The notes under the pieces are model-generated. The model was not told the origin of the DNA. It made no database searches and was given only the letters and a program-made list of their open reading frames with translations. Source: an uncultured Tolumonas sp. (GTDB lineage Bacteria > Pseudomonadota > Gammaproteobacteria > Enterobacterales > Aeromonadaceae). Taken from it: a DNA stretch of 64,000 bases. A program made the position numbers and the translations under genes. Numbering within the stretch: the first letter of the stretch is position 1; each line of letters begins with the position of its first letter. The stretch spans positions 1,208,001-1,272,000 of the forward strand of contig NZ_OY781378.1 of assembly GCF_963676665.1 (NCBI RefSeq), given 5' to 3'. Shown in pieces: positions 37,466 to 47,791 of the stretch.

Positions 37466-39601
37466 TTATCCCTGTTTTTCAGTGTTACTGGCGGAGTCAG
37501 CCTCAGCCTGTGCTTTCTTGGCCTTCGCCCGTGCAATCGCTGCGGCTACAGCGGCCTTTCTGGTGGCATCGGGATCGACTGCTTCGGTGGCTTGTTCCAT
37601 GTCTACGACAGGAGCGACAGACTGCTCAGTCTGCGCTTTTTTGGCTTTCGCTCTGGCAATTGCAGCAGCAACAGCCGCTTTTCTGGCTACATCAGGGTCA
37701 ACCGCTTCGGTGGCTTGTTCCTCGTCTATGACAGGAACCGCAGGTTGTTCAGTCTGGGCTTTTTTAGCCTTCGCTCTGGCTACTGCAGCAGCGACAGCTG
37801 CTTTTCTGACAGCATCAGGATCAGTTGATGCCGCAGGCTCTTGTTCTGCGTTTATCATTGAACTATCTGATGTATTGCCGACTAATTCCGCTTTGCGTGC
37901 TTTAGCTCTTGCCAGTGCCGCCGCGACAGCAGCTTTACGGGCATCGTCGCTGCTTGCAACTGCTGGGTCAGTATTTCTTCCGCTGGCAGCTTGCTGTGCT
38001 TTTTCTGCCTGATGCTGACGAGCTTGTTCTTTGCGAGCTTCGCGTTCAGCCTGAATGTCTATGTTGCTAGCTGCAGCTTTATTTTGCTGCGCTTTAATCC
38101 GTAAAATAGCTGCGGCTACTGGATCACTGCCGCCCGCAACCGTAGGGCGAGCAGGTGCAGGCGCTCGGACTTCGCGAGCCAATCGCTCTTCTTCCAAACG
38201 CTGTTTTTTCGCTTCAAAACGCAATTTTGCGCGTTCGGCTTGTGCTGCTTCTTCGCGCAGATGTTCGATTTCTGCTTTTTCCTGACGATAGTAATGCACC
38301 AGTGGAATGTTGCTCGGGCAGACCCACGCACAGGCACCGCATTCAATACAATCTGACAGATTATATTTCTCAGCGTTCTCGTGATCACCAGCCCGGCTAT
38401 ACCAATAGAGCTGCTGTGGCAGTAATTTGACTGGACACACATCGGCACATTTCGCGCAGCGAATGCAATTTACTTCGTCATCGCGCGGCGGTAACTCAGA
38501 CACACTGGGCGCTAAAAGACAGTTGGTAATTTTTACTACCGGTACATCGGCATGGGGTAGGGTAAAGCCCATCATGGAACCGCCCATGATGACACGCTGG
38601 CGTGGTTCCGGAACCAATGAGAATTGTGTCAGTAACCAGCGAACAGAGGAACCTAACCGTACCCAGGCATTGCCTGCTTTCTTAAATTGTGAACCTGTGA
38701 GTGTCACGACACGGCGGATCAACGGTTCATCTTCGATAATGGCCTGCCGGATGGCGTAAGTCGTACCGACGTTCACCATGACAACACCCATCGACAATGA
38801 GCGTCCACCGGCTGGAACCTGTTTGCCAGTCAGGATCTCGATCAGCTGACGTGCACTGCCAGACGGATATTTGGTCGGGATAACTCGTACAATCACATCG
38901 TCAGGCAACGGGTGTAATGAAAAAGCGGCGATAGCTTCCGGTTTGTTATCTTCAATCGCGACGATAGTAATAGTCGGGCGCAAGATATGTTTGATGATCT
39001 CAACGCCTTCAAGGATCTCCCGAGCATGCTCACGCATCAGACGATCATCGGCGGTAATGTAAGGTTCGCATTCCGCACCGTTGATGATGACGATCTCAGC
39101 TTTTTCACGGGCTACACTTAATTTGGCATAAGTCGGGAAGCCTGCACCGCCTAAACCAGCAATACCAGCCTGACGAATACGATCGAACAGTTGAATCGCA
39201 TCATAACGGCGAAAATCTGGCCAGGGTTCACGCTCACGCCATTGATCTAAACCATCGGGCTTGATGTGAATACAAGGTTCACTTAAACCGGATGGATGCG
39301 CCACCGTATGCAATTCAATCGAGGTGATGACACCCGAGCTACTGGCATGTACCGGCACTTCCATCGGGTGATCGCTGGCGGTTAACTGCTGACCCGTTAA
39401 AACATGATCGCCGACTTTTACCAACAAACGTCCGATGCGACCACTGTGTTGTTTGATTGGAATAACCAGAAACGGGGGGATACCGGCGTTAACTAACGGT
39501 GCTTCGCTGGATTCGCGCTTATGTTCATCGGGATGTAAACCGCCATGGAAGTCCCAGATCTTTCCTTTACGGATTTTACTGATGATATTCAGAATACTCA
39601 T
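37466..39601 (-). CDS. rsxC: Electron transport complex subunit RsxC with repetitive C-terminus
   Basis: 711 aa. NADH/FMN-binding RnfC core with [11 protein letters not shown] near residue 155, then two 4Fe-4S motifs [12 protein letters not shown] (about 373) and [12 protein letters not shown] (about 413). The last ~250 residues are a charged helix ([20 protein letters not shown]) and an Ala/Lys-rich tail with four copies of [17 protein letters not shown]. The tail length varies among relatives. Overlaps rsxB by four bases (ATGA). Confidence 0.95.
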   Translation of the reverse strand: MSILNIISKIRKGKIWDFHGGLHPDEHKRESSEAPLVNAGIPPFLVIPIKQHSGRIGRLLVKVGDHVLTGQQLTASDHPMEVPVHASSSGVITSIELHTVAHPSGLSEPCIHIKPDGLDQWREREPWPDFRRYDAIQLFDRIRQAGIAGLGGAGFPTYAKLSVAREKAEIVIINGAECEPYITADDRLMREHAREILEGVEIIKHILRPTITIVAIEDNKPEAIAAFSLHPLPDDVIVRVIPTKYPSGSARQLIEILTGKQVPAGGRSLSMGVVMVNVGTTYAIRQAIIEDEPLIRRVVTLTGSQFKKAGNAWVRLGSSVRWLLTQFSLVPEPRQRVIMGGSMMGFTLPHADVPVVKITNCLLAPSVSELPPRDDEVNCIRCAKCADVCPVKLLPQQLYWYSRAGDHENAEKYNLSDCIECGACAWVCPSNIPLVHYYRQEKAEIEHLREEAAQAERAKLRFEAKKQRLEEERLAREVRAPAPARPTVAGGSDPVAAAILRIKAQQNKAAASNIDIQAEREARKEQARQHQAEKAQQAASGRNTDPAVASSDDARKAAVAAALARAKARKAELVGNTSDSSMINAEQEPAASTDPDAVRKAAVAAAVARAKAKKAQTEQPAVPVIDEEQATEAVDPDVARKAAVAAAIARAKAKKAQTEQSVAPVVDMEQATEAVDPDATRKAAVAAAIARAKAKKAQAEADSASNTEKQG
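37497..37960 (-). repeat. 123-base tandem repeats inside rsxC
   Basis: Four copies of a unit coding for [17 protein letters not shown]; the last three have an exact 41-residue (123-base) period (for example GCTTCGGTGG at 37581 and again at 37704). Prone to length change by recombination. Confidence 0.85.
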
Positions 39602-40155
39602 TGCACCATTCTCACTGGAATTGTTTCAACATCCCACTTCCAGCGATCCGGCGTGGCAGGTAATTCGATCATTTCAATACAGTCAGTTGGGCAGGGGTCA
39701 ACACACAGATCACAACCGGTACATTCGCTGCGCAAGATGGTATGCATCTGTTTTGGCGCACCAATGATGGCATCTACAGGGCAGGCCTGAATGCATTTAG
39801 TACAGCCAATGCACAGATTTTCATGGATAAATGCCACGCGTTTGGGTGGAGTTAATAGCAATTCATCATCATCCGACGGCGGTTCAACCCCCATCAGATC
39901 GGCAATTTTTTGGATTGTCTGTGAACCACCTGGCACACACTTATCGATAGTATCGCCATTAGCAATGGCTTCAGCGTATGGGCGGCAACCGGGGTAACCG
40001 CATTGCCCGCACTGTGTTTGCGGCAAAATCGCATCGAGTTTTTCGACAATCGGGTCTGATTCGACTTTAAATCGAATCGCAGCATAACCGAGCAGTAACC
40101 CGAAAATCAGCGCAAGCAAGGTGAAAATGATGATGATGAATAAGATCTGATTCAT
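39598..40155 (-). CDS. rsxB: Electron transport complex subunit RsxB
   Basis: 185 aa. N-terminal membrane helix, then the [15 protein letters not shown] cluster motif and two ferredoxin 4Fe-4S motifs ([12 protein letters not shown] and [12 protein letters not shown]). Peripheral electron carrier between RsxC and the membrane subunits. Confidence 0.96.
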   Translation of the reverse strand: MNQILFIIIIFTLLALIFGLLLGYAAIRFKVESDPIVEKLDAILPQTQCGQCGYPGCRPYAEAIANGDTIDKCVPGGSQTIQKIADLMGVEPPSDDDELLLTPPKRVAFIHENLCIGCTKCIQACPVDAIIGAPKQMHTILRSECTGCDLCVDPCPTDCIEMIELPATPDRWKWDVETIPVRMVQ

Positions 40156-40159
40156 GATA

Positions 40160-40741
40160 TTAGAGCTTTATTAAGCCAGTGAAACCGAGAAAAGCCAGAG
40201 ACATCAACCCTGCGGTCACCATGCCAATGGCTATACCTTGAAACGGTACGGGTACATCGCCCGCCGCGATGCGTTCGCGCAGAGAGGCAAATAGCACTAA
40301 TACCAACATGAACCCCATGCCACCACCAAAGCCATACACCACACTTTGCATAAAGTTGTGCTGCAGATTGATGTTCAGCAGAGCCAAACCCAGCACGATA
40401 CAGTTAGTGGTGATCAACGGCAGATAGATACCCAGCACGCGATAAAGGTCAGGCGCACTTTTCTTAATGACCATCTCAGTAAATTGCACGACAACGGCGA
40501 TGACTAATATGAATGCCAATGTGCTGAGTGATGTAGCATTCAACGGCGTCAATATGTAATGGTCAACCAGATAACAGAAAGCCGATGTCAGCGTTAATAC
40601 AAATGCAGTAGCGACACCCATGCCAATGGCGGGTTCAATTTTTTTCGACACGCCCATAAAAGGACAAAGGCCGAGAAACTTAACTAATACGAAGTTATTG
40701 ACCAGTACAGTACTGACCAGAAGTAACAGGTATTCGGACAT
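40160..40741 (-). CDS. rsxA: Electron transport complex subunit RsxA
   Basis: 193 aa membrane subunit with six hydrophobic segments; [22 protein letters not shown] near the start is characteristic and holds the Cys that contributes to the membrane Fe-S centre. First gene of the leftward rsxABCDGE-nth-gloA series; the promoter should lie in 40742-40880. Confidence 0.96.
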   Translation of the reverse strand: MSEYLLLLVSTVLVNNFVLVKFLGLCPFMGVSKKIEPAIGMGVATAFVLTLTSAFCYLVDHYILTPLNATSLSTLAFILVIAVVVQFTEMVIKKSAPDLYRVLGIYLPLITTNCIVLGLALLNINLQHNFMQSVVYGFGGGMGFMLVLVLFASLRERIAAGDVPVPFQGIAIGMVTAGLMSLAFLGFTGLIKL

Positions 40742-40797
40742 AATTCATACCTCAGCTTGCAAGCGGGCACATTATCTTAGTATGCCAGATGCTTAAC

Positions 40798-40817
40798 AAC
40801 CCTTAATCCTAAGGGTT
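40798..40817. promoter_or_regulatory. Palindrome in the rsxA/EamA divergent region
   Basis: AACCCTTA-ATCC-TAAGGGTT, a perfect eight-base inverted repeat between two divergent genes. No T-tract; an operator is more likely than a terminator. Confidence 0.35.
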
Positions 40818-40882
40818 TCTGGCTATTGGTACGCTGAATGGCTAGACTTTGCTCTCTTTGGCCCCATTTTCAGGAGGTAATT

Positions 40883-41785
40883 TTGGGTGGCTTATCGATG
40901 CTGGCACTTACTCTTGCCATGCTGCTTTGGTCCAGTGCATTCATCTCATTGAAATATCTGCTGGATTACTTTCATCCGACACAGATTGTATTCATCCGTA
41001 TGTTGATTGCCAGCGGCTGTTTTTTGCTTTTTGGTAAGAAGCTTTTACGGTTTCGTTATGAAGCCGGCGACTGGCGCTGGCTGCTGGTAATGGGGATTGC
41101 GGAACCCTGTTTATATTTCTTATTTGAAACATCGGCGTTGCAATACACTACAGCTGGACAAGCGGGCGTGATCACCGCGACATTGCCGTTACTGGCGTCT
41201 GTGGCTGCATTCCTGATCTTAAAAGAGCGTATTGGAAAACCGCAAATTGTCGGTTTTATTATCGCGATTCTTGGCTGTTCAGGGTTAAGTATGGCAGCTC
41301 AAAATGGCGAACAAGCCAGCAACCCGCTATTGGGAAATATGCTGGAGTTTCTGGCGATGTTATGCGGTGCGGTTTACTCAATATCGATCCGGAAATTATC
41401 AACGCGCTATTCAGCACTGGTGCTGACTTCATTTCAGGCCTTTGTCGGTGCTATTTTCTTTGGCCCGTTAGCTTTGCAACATGATATGCCAGCTAATATT
41501 CCGCTATTTCAGTGGGGTAATTTCATCTATTTGGCAACGATTGTTACCATCGGCGCCTATTGGTTGTACAACTGGGCTATCAGCCGAGTGCCGGTGTCAC
41601 TAGGCACCGCATATATTAATTTGATCCCCGTTTTTACCCTGTTATTGGCATTCTGGTTATTGAATGAACGGCTGAATTTCTGGCAATGTCTGGCTTGTGC
41701 AGTAGTATTCGTTGGTGTGTTAATTAGTCAGTTACCGGAAAAAGAAGTGATAACAGCAGAAGAACAAGCATCCGTTAATGGCTAA
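40883..41785 (+). CDS. EamA (DMT superfamily) transporter
   Basis: About 300 aa with ten membrane segments in two halves; WSSAFISLKYLLDYFHPTQIVFIRML and the second-half PVFTLLLAFWLLNERL are typical EamA. The frame begins at an ATG at 40838 without ribosome site, but GGAGGT at 40873-40878 points to the TTG at 40883 as the real start; an ATG at 40898 is too far. Substrate unknown. Unrelated in sequence detail to the EamA protein at 2322. Confidence 0.78.
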   Translation: MGGLSMLALTLAMLLWSSAFISLKYLLDYFHPTQIVFIRMLIASGCFLLFGKKLLRFRYEAGDWRWLLVMGIAEPCLYFLFETSALQYTTAGQAGVITATLPLLASVAAFLILKERIGKPQIVGFIIAILGCSGLSMAAQNGEQASNPLLGNMLEFLAMLCGAVYSISIRKLSTRYSALVLTSFQAFVGAIFFGPLALQHDMPANIPLFQWGNFIYLATIVTIGAYWLYNWAISRVPVSLGTAYINLIPVFTLLLAFWLLNERLNFWQCLACAVVFVGVLISQLPEKEVITAEEQASVNG

Positions 41786-41800
41786 GCGTTAAGTCTATGG

Positions 41801-41830
41801 TTTAAGGGGAAGCGTGTTCTTCCCCTTAAA
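41801..41830. terminator. Bidirectional hairpin between EamA and DUF2750 genes
   Basis: Twelve-base perfect stem TTTAAGGGGAAG / CTTCCCCTTAAA with loop CGTGTT, between convergent genes. Confidence 0.7.
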
Positions 41831-41840
41831 TCTTGAGCGT

Positions 41841-42194
41841 TTACTCGAAATGAGACAGTACGCGCGCGAAATCCAGAATATCCATTTCCACACCACTCAG
41901 GGTTTCATCCCACTCCACACCGATCAATACACCATCAGCATGTAGGTCATTAACCCATTCATCGAAGAATTCGTCCAATGGAATGGCGGCGGGTTGATAT
42001 TCTTTCCATTCATCACAGCACAAGAGTTGCGCTGCACGTTCAGATGACCACAAAGGTAAGACATCAACAGCTTCATCGTCTTGTGAGTCGCAAACCACCC
42101 ATTCATCTTCAAACTGCAGCCCCCAAAGAACACCATTATCATTGACTTCGGTGATAAAATTTTCTGGGATGTGCTGTTCGATGTGATCTGTCAT
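41841..42194 (-). CDS. DUF2750 family protein
   Basis: 117 aa, strongly acidic. Pattern GLQFEDEWVVCDSQDDEAVDVLPLW, EYQPAAIPLDEFFDEWV and GVLIGVEWDE matches DUF2750. Soluble; function unknown. Alone between two convergent/co-directional neighbours. Confidence 0.75.
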   Translation of the reverse strand: MTDHIEQHIPENFITEVNDNGVLWGLQFEDEWVVCDSQDDEAVDVLPLWSSERAAQLLCCDEWKEYQPAAIPLDEFFDEWVNDLHADGVLIGVEWDETLSGVEMDILDFARVLSHFE

Positions 42195-42250
42195 ATTAAT
42201 TTGTCCAATTTGAGTGGATGAATACAGTTTTGTGTATTGTAGCGGAAAAA

Positions 42251-42766
42251 TCAGATTTCGGTATTTTGTGTCTTCTTAATCAAATCGCGGTTGGTCATAA
42301 ACACGCGGAAATCAAATTCTAACTGATGATATGCCGGTTCCATATAAGTGCAAAACTGGTAGAACGCTTTATCGTGTTGAGTTTCTTTCAGGTGTGCCAG
42401 CTCATGTACAGCTATCATGCGTAAAAACTCCGGCGGCGCTTCCCGGAAAACACTGGCAATAATGATGTCATGTTTCCGTTTTATTTTACTGCCTTGCAGC
42501 TGTGCTTTTCGTACATTCAAACCCAACGCATGATGTACGACCGATAATTTACTGTCATACCGAACTTTGCTAATGGCGGAAACGTTACGCATATAACGAT
42601 TTTTGAGTTCAGCAACATAATCAAACAACGCGGTATCACTCTGGATATCATGCCGTTCCGGATAACGTTTTGCCAACCAATCCCCTAGTTGCTGCTTCGT
42701 GATCAGTTGCCGGACCTGTTGCAGTAACTGTTCAGGGTAACCATTCAGATACATTAAATCAGACAT
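42251..42766 (-). CDS. YgjP-like metallopeptidase-domain protein
   Basis: 171 aa with a zinc-protease motif HELAHLKETQHDKAFYQF (HExxH plus downstream His), as in YgjP/DUF45 (M48-type) proteins. No signal peptide or membrane helix. Five bases after the VF530 gene on the same strand, so probably one transcript. Substrate unknown. Confidence 0.78.
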   Translation of the reverse strand: MSDLMYLNGYPEQLLQQVRQLITKQQLGDWLAKRYPERHDIQSDTALFDYVAELKNRYMRNVSAISKVRYDSKLSVVHHALGLNVRKAQLQGSKIKRKHDIIIASVFREAPPEFLRMIAVHELAHLKETQHDKAFYQFCTYMEPAYHQLEFDFRVFMTNRDLIKKTQNTEI

Positions 42767-42771
42767 GGTTG

Positions 42772-43023
42772 TTACTCTTTATTGGGCTCTTTTTTAACCC
42801 AAGGTGAATTTTGAGTTAATACATACAAATCTTCTACTTTGGCCCTGGCCCAAGGTGTGCGGCGTAAAAATTTGAGACTCGACTTAATACTCGGTTCATT
42901 TTGAAAACAGTTGATGTCGATACGCTGACCTAACTCATCCCAGCCATAATGAGCTACCAGTGCTGTAACGATATGTTCCAGCGTCACGCCATGCAGCGGA
43001 TCTTTGGATTGAAATTGGGACAT
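42772..43023 (-). CDS. VF530-family DNA-binding protein
   Basis: 83 aa. The segment [21 protein letters not shown], then [23 protein letters not shown], is the VF530 (DUF2132) signature, a small protein named from Vibrio fischeri with reported DNA-binding character. Upstream of the YgjP-like gene. Confidence 0.88.
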   Translation of the reverse strand: MSQFQSKDPLHGVTLEHIVTALVAHYGWDELGQRIDINCFQNEPSIKSSLKFLRRTPWARAKVEDLYVLTQNSPWVKKEPNKE

Positions 43024-43158
43024 ATTGATTCATGTTCTTCCATATAAAAATAAGCCGACAGAGTAGGAGATGAAGGCCGAAATAGCAAATCAGCAAAGAT
43101 AGAAATAGACAGTTATCTGTGTGATGATGATCACTTTTCCACATCTATCATAATTATC

Positions 43159-43920
43159 ATGGAATTAGAGCTTTCAACCCTGTTCTTACTGGCTTTCTGT
43201 GGCATTGCTGCCGGATTTATCGATTCAATTGCTGGTGGCGGTGGATTATTAACTGTACCCGCTTTACTGAGTGTGGGGATCTCGCCAGCTCAGGCGTTGG
43301 CCACCAATAAATTACAAAGTAGCTTTGGCAGTTTTTCTGCCACATTCTATTTTTTACGCCGCGGCTATATTGATCTGAAATTGATCAGAAACGGTATCTT
43401 TTTTACCTTTATTGGTAGTGCGTTAGGCACTTTGCTGGTTCAGCAAATTGACCCGTCGGCATTAAAACAAGCCATTCCTTTTATGCTGATCGGTTTTGCT
43501 CTGTATTTCATGTTTTCTCCGCGTATTGGCGAAGAAGATCGCCAGCAACGGATCAATTTTTCACTGTTTTGTTTGTTAGTCGGGTTGGGCGTGGGTTTTT
43601 ATGACGGCTTTTTCGGCCCGGGAACCGGCTCATTCTTTGCTATCGCTTTTGTCGCGCTTGCTGGCTTTAATCTGTCTAAAGCAACGGCGTATAGCAAATT
43701 ACTGAATTTCACATCGAATGTGGCTTCACTTATTTTCTTTATGCTGGGTGGAAAAATCCTCTGGCAAGTGGGCATTGTGATGGGCGTTGGGCAGTTTATC
43801 GGTGCGCGGCTCGGCTCAAAAATGGTGGTGAGTAAGGGAAGCAAAATCATTCGTCCGTTACTGGTGACCATGTCATTGATCATGTCGGCGCGATTACTCT
43901 GGCAACATTATGCAGGCTGA
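43159..43920 (+). CDS. TauE/SafE (YfcA-type) membrane exporter
   Basis: 253 aa with about eight hydrophobic segments. GIAAGFIDSIAGGGGLLTVPALL and the repeat-half GVGFYDGFFGPGTGSFFAI are the two conserved TauE/SafE stretches; the YfcA group is closest. The family exports sulfite/organosulfonates or similar anions. No Shine-Dalgarno is evident; CATAAT ends five bases before the ATG. Confidence 0.88.
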   Translation: MELELSTLFLLAFCGIAAGFIDSIAGGGGLLTVPALLSVGISPAQALATNKLQSSFGSFSATFYFLRRGYIDLKLIRNGIFFTFIGSALGTLLVQQIDPSALKQAIPFMLIGFALYFMFSPRIGEEDRQQRINFSLFCLLVGLGVGFYDGFFGPGTGSFFAIAFVALAGFNLSKATAYSKLLNFTSNVASLIFFMLGGKILWQVGIVMGVGQFIGARLGSKMVVSKGSKIIRPLLVTMSLIMSARLLWQHYAG

Positions 43921-43997
43921 TTTTTAGTCATCATATTGTCATTTTCCACTGGCACTCTGCACTGGTAATTCGAACAAAATAACCAAAGAGAGTGCCG

Positions 43998-44114
43998 ATG
44001 AAACTACGCCGTAAAAAAATTAAACAGCGCCATATGTGGTTCAGCTTATGGCAGCATGAATTATCACCAGTCAATCAAGCAAATTTGACACCAATCAAGG
44101 TCAGCGAACGATAA
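43998..44114 (+). CDS. Possible 38-residue basic small protein
   Basis: ATG to TAA, starting MKLRRKKIKQRHMWFSLWQH. GAGAG lies eight bases upstream. Very basic N-terminal half (nine Arg/Lys in the first eleven residues or so), two Trp, no membrane segment. It fills the 272-base gap between the TauE and ybjD genes, which otherwise shows nothing. Not recognised. Confidence 0.4.
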   Translation: MKLRRKKIKQRHMWFSLWQHELSPVNQANLTPIKVSER

Positions 44115-44192
44115 ATACGGTTGTTCTTGCAGAACAGACGGCGGCTTTGCTATCAGTTTGTTATAGTTAAAAATAAACGCTGGTAATGCCTT

Positions 44193-45818
44193 ATGTTTCT
44201 GGAACAAATTGAAATAACAGGATTCCGTGGCATCTCCAGGCTATCAGTAAAACTGGGGCAAATTACCGCGCTGATCGGCGAGAATGCCTGGGGTAAAAGC
44301 AGTCTATTAAGAGCATTATGGAGTCTGCTTGGTCATGATGAATTACCTTATCAATTTGTAGCTGACGATTTTTACCGAGCGCCCTGTGATGGCGCCGACG
44401 GTCAGGAACTTATTATCCGTCTTACCTTCCGGGAACATCGCCCGGGTATCAGTCAGCATTCTCACCGCCTAAACCGATTATCCAGTATCTGGACTCGCCA
44501 TCACTTAGATATGTTTCACCGTATTCATTACGTAGCCAAAGCCACCTTGAATGCGGAGAACATTATCTCAGAACATTATTTTGAAGATGCGCATGGCAGC
44601 CGTGTGTCTGATGAAAATAGTGTGGAATTGATCCGTTTATTAAGCTCAATGAACCCAGTGTTGCGTTTGCGCGATTCCCGATCAATCAGTGCATTAGTTG
44701 AACCTGCTGTCGAACCAGATGATTTTGTCGGTGACATTACCGACTTATTACCGGATTGCACTCCCGACCGGCAACAGCATATTACGGAAGGTGTTCATGC
44801 CGCAGAATATTTGCTTGATCGCTATTTCATGAACGTTCCTCATCAAACCAAACGCAGCCAGCGCGACATTATCAACCAACCAGGTTCATTGCACGGTCTG
44901 ACAGACTGGCATGATCTGTTGCGAAATATGGATAATGACACCATGCAACAAATGCTGGCCCGGATTGGTCATGCTTTGTTGTCATCGCATTCCGGGCGTA
45001 AGTTAGAACACGAAGCTCGTCCTATCTATATTTTAGAAGATCCGGAAAGTCGCTTGCATCCCACGATGATGTCAATTGCCTGGGGGCTTATCCAGCAACT
45101 GCCGGGGCAAAAAATATTAACGACTAACTCTGGCGATTTATTGACCACATTACCTTTGAGCCAGATCAGGCGGTTAGTTCGCACTAATGGCACAGCCAAA
45201 AGTTATCAGATGGATGAAAATCGTTTCACGGCGGATGATTTACGCAAGATCACGTTTCATGTGCGTATCAACCGTCCGATGTCACTATTTGCCCGCTGCT
45301 GGCTGCTAGTTGAGGGTGAAACAGAGCTGTGGTTACTCTCTGAATTGGCTCAGTTATGTGGTTATCATCTGCCTGGCGAAGGCGTGCGTATCATTGAATA
45401 TGCGCAGTGTGGTTATTCACCATTGATTAAGTTGGCCAATGATCTGGGTATATCATGGCATATGCTGGCTGATGGCGATGAAGCGGGGGTTCGATATGTT
45501 CAGGGCGCCAGAAGATTAATGGCCGAGGAGCATCAGCATGGTAGTGCTAGCAATTTGACGTTGTTACCCAGTCGAGATATTGAGCATTTTCTTTTTACGC
45601 ATGGTTTTGAAGATGTCTATCGGCGGGAAGCGGGTAATCGTGATTTGCATAATTTACCAGCGAACAAAATTATCGAGCGTGCAGTTTCTCGTCGCTCAAA
45701 ACCGGGTATGGCATTAGCGGTGATTGAAGAAGCGATGAAGCAAGGTGTTGGTAGCGTACCAAGTCTACTACAAAACATGTTTAACAGAGTTGTAGCTTTG
45801 GCAAGAGAACAGGCATAA
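44193..45818 (+). CDS. ybjD: OLD-family ATP-dependent endonuclease YbjD
   Basis: 541 aa. N-terminal ABC-type ATPase with Walker A GENAWGKSS at 29-37 and the YILEDPESRLHPTMM Walker B region, then a Toprim domain from about residue 370 (LLVEGETELWLLSELA with the catalytic Glu, MLADGDEAG with the Asp pair). This is the YbjD/DUF2813 branch of OLD nucleases, chromosomal and widespread, not phage-linked here. Cellular role is not established. Confidence 0.88.
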   Translation: MFLEQIEITGFRGISRLSVKLGQITALIGENAWGKSSLLRALWSLLGHDELPYQFVADDFYRAPCDGADGQELIIRLTFREHRPGISQHSHRLNRLSSIWTRHHLDMFHRIHYVAKATLNAENIISEHYFEDAHGSRVSDENSVELIRLLSSMNPVLRLRDSRSISALVEPAVEPDDFVGDITDLLPDCTPDRQQHITEGVHAAEYLLDRYFMNVPHQTKRSQRDIINQPGSLHGLTDWHDLLRNMDNDTMQQMLARIGHALLSSHSGRKLEHEARPIYILEDPESRLHPTMMSIAWGLIQQLPGQKILTTNSGDLLTTLPLSQIRRLVRTNGTAKSYQMDENRFTADDLRKITFHVRINRPMSLFARCWLLVEGETELWLLSELAQLCGYHLPGEGVRIIEYAQCGYSPLIKLANDLGISWHMLADGDEAGVRYVQGARRLMAEEHQHGSASNLTLLPSRDIEHFLFTHGFEDVYRREAGNRDLHNLPANKIIERAVSRRSKPGMALAVIEEAMKQGVGSVPSLLQNMFNRVVALAREQA

Positions 45819-45819
45819 A

Positions 45820-45848
45820 AAAAGCCTTCCTGAAAGGGAAGGCTTTTT
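45820..45848. terminator. Bidirectional terminator between ybjD and pfkA
   Basis: AAAAGCCTTCC / GGAAGGCTTTT with loop TGAAAG and A/T-rich flanks for both directions. Confidence 0.88.
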
Positions 45849-45859
45849 AATGATAACGA

Positions 45860-46822
45860 TTAGAACAAAGTTTCTGTCAGGTTATACAGTTCTTCGTTAA
45901 ATGGACGTTTCATGTTCTCGATACAATCGATGATGTCGTGGTGAACCAGTTCATTTTTCAACAAACCAACACAACGACCACCTTCGCCTTGCAGCAGCAG
46001 GTCAACAGCATAAGCGCCCATGCGGCTAGCAAGAACACGGTCACGAGCAGTTGGTGAACCACCACGTTGGATGTGACCCAGAATAGTTGCACGCGTTTCC
46101 AGACCAGTATGCAACTCGATCAGATTGGCCAGCGCGTTAACATCAGTAACATGCTCACAAATAGTGATGATTGCGTGACGTTTGCCATTGGCAATACCTT
46201 CATCGATCTGAGCCAGCAATTCTTCTTTTTTGAAGCCTTTTTCTGGAACGATAACGAATTCTGCACCACCTGCTACAGCCGCAGCCATTGCTAAGTCGCC
46301 ACAGTGACGACCCATTACTTCAACCACAGAGATTCGTTTGTGGGAAGTTGAGGTATCACGCAGACGGTCAATCGCTTCCATTACTACGTTCAGTGCAGTA
46401 TCGAAACCGATAGTGAAATCAGTACCGGCGATATCGTTGTCGATAGTGCCTGGCAGACCGATACATGGGTAGCCCATTTCAGTCAGTTTTTTCGCGCCCA
46501 TATAAGAGCCGTCGCCACCGATAACAACCAGTGCTTCGATGCCGTGTTTATTCAGGTTAGCGATCGCTTCACGACGTACACTTTCTTCTTTGAAAGCAGG
46601 GAAGCGAGCAGAGCCCAGCATGGTGCCACCACGGTTAATGATGTCTGAGACGCTGCGGCGATCCAGTTTTTCGATACGGTCGCGGTGTAAGCCCAAATAA
46701 CCGTCACGAATACCGTAAACTTCAATACCTTTAGCCAGCGCAGCACGAACTACAGAGCGGATTGCCGCGTTCATACCTTGTGCATCACCACCACTGGTCA
46801 AAACACCAATTTTCTTGATCAT
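45860..46822 (-). CDS. pfkA: 6-phosphofructokinase I
   Basis: 320 aa, the E. coli PfkA length. Glycolytic ATP-dependent kinase. Seen: [15 protein letters not shown] at the N-terminus, GGDGSYMGA, and the catalytic [18 protein letters not shown] with Asp. AGAGG precedes the ATG. Followed downstream by the ybjD terminator; tpiA lies upstream on the same strand, an arrangement also seen in enterobacteria (pfkA and tpiA close together). Confidence 0.97.
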   Translation of the reverse strand: MIKKIGVLTSGGDAQGMNAAIRSVVRAALAKGIEVYGIRDGYLGLHRDRIEKLDRRSVSDIINRGGTMLGSARFPAFKEESVRREAIANLNKHGIEALVVIGGDGSYMGAKKLTEMGYPCIGLPGTIDNDIAGTDFTIGFDTALNVVMEAIDRLRDTSTSHKRISVVEVMGRHCGDLAMAAAVAGGAEFVIVPEKGFKKEELLAQIDEGIANGKRHAIITICEHVTDVNALANLIELHTGLETRATILGHIQRGGSPTARDRVLASRMGAYAVDLLLQGEGGRCVGLLKNELVHHDIIDCIENMKRPFNEELYNLTETLF

Positions 46823-46950
46823 TGTGTGCCTCTATAGAGAAATTACAAAACAAACAGATTCTTGAGTGAGTACTACACATGGCATGTCGTTATGATTTTA
46901 TCAGCCGTCTGGAAGTTCACCCGTTCATATCCGGACCGTGTAATACAAAA

Positions 46951-46981
46951 CAAGGCACCCTCTATGAGGATGCCTTGCAAA
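46951..46981 (-). terminator. Terminator of tpiA
   Basis: Stem AAGGCACCCTC / GAGGATGCCTT (one mismatch) with loop TAT, followed leftward by TTGTTTTG. Ends tpiA transcripts before pfkA. Confidence 0.75.
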
Positions 46982-46986
46982 AACAA

Positions 46987-47742
46987 TTATTTAGCTGCAG
47001 CTTCGATGATGGCAGAGAAATCAGCCACTTTCAGAGATGCACCACCGATCAGACCGCCATCGATGTCAGCTTGAGCCAGCAGTTCAGCCGCGTTTGCCGC
47101 GTTCATAGAACCACCGTACAGAACCTGTACTTTAGCGGCTACATCAGCGTTGAAACCAGCCAGGTAAGCACGGATGTGTGCGTGTACTGATTGAGCGATT
47201 TCTGGAGTAGCAGTTTTGCCAGTGCCGATTGCCCATACTGGTTCGTAAGCGATAACTGCGTTAGCGAAAGAGTCGATACCCGCTACGTCGATCACTGCTT
47301 TCAGCTGAGTTTCAACAACAGCTTTAGTTTCGTTAGCTTCGAACTGTTCCAGTGTTTCACCGATACACAGAACAGGGATCAGGCCGCCAGCTTGAATAGC
47401 AACGTATTTAGCAGCAACAACAGCGTCAGTTTCTGCATGCAGAGTACGACGTTCGCTGTGACCAACCAGAGCGTATTTACAGCCGAATTCTTTCAGCATA
47501 ACTGGAGAGTTTTCACCAGTGAATGCGCCAGAGGTATGAACGTCTGCATCTTGTGAACCGTATTTCAGTGCAGAACCGGCAGTCAGTTGTTCAACTTGAC
47601 CCAGGAAAATAACAGGTGCACAAACAGCCACTTCAACGTTTGCTGCTGCAGCTACTGGTGCTTTCAGACCTTCAACCAGAGCTTCAACAGACGCTTTAGT
47701 GCCGTTCAGTTTCCAGTTACCCATGATCAGGTGTTGTCTCAT
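46987..47742 (-). CDS. tpiA: Triosephosphate isomerase
   Basis: 251 aa. Seen: GNWKLNG with catalytic Lys, the electrophilic His in VGHSERR, and the catalytic Glu in AYEPVWAIGTG; phosphate-gripper YGGSMNAAN and GGASL. A -10 TATAAT lies about 50 bases upstream. Confidence 0.98.
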   Translation of the reverse strand: MRQHLIMGNWKLNGTKASVEALVEGLKAPVAAAANVEVAVCAPVIFLGQVEQLTAGSALKYGSQDADVHTSGAFTGENSPVMLKEFGCKYALVGHSERRTLHAETDAVVAAKYVAIQAGGLIPVLCIGETLEQFEANETKAVVETQLKAVIDVAGIDSFANAVIAYEPVWAIGTGKTATPEIAQSVHAHIRAYLAGFNADVAAKVQVLYGGSMNAANAAELLAQADIDGGLIGGASLKVADFSAIIEAAAK

Positions 47743-47791
47743 TTGCTGTATCCTCAGGATGGTTTGTGATGTTTATAAGTATTTGCACCGC

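Noticed and set aside
37497-37960. CRISPR-like periodic repeat
   Set aside because: The 123-base units are coding repeats of rsxC with no short palindromic repeats or unique spacers; no cas genes nearby.
37482-38012. Long Ala/Ser-rich frames on the plus strand
   Set aside because: They are the antisense of the rsxC Ala/Lys repeats; periodic codons keep the opposite strand open.
44193-45818. OLD-family nuclease as an anti-phage defence gene
   Set aside because: It is of the YbjD type found in core chromosomes, with no partner (GajB-like helicase) or defence neighbours.
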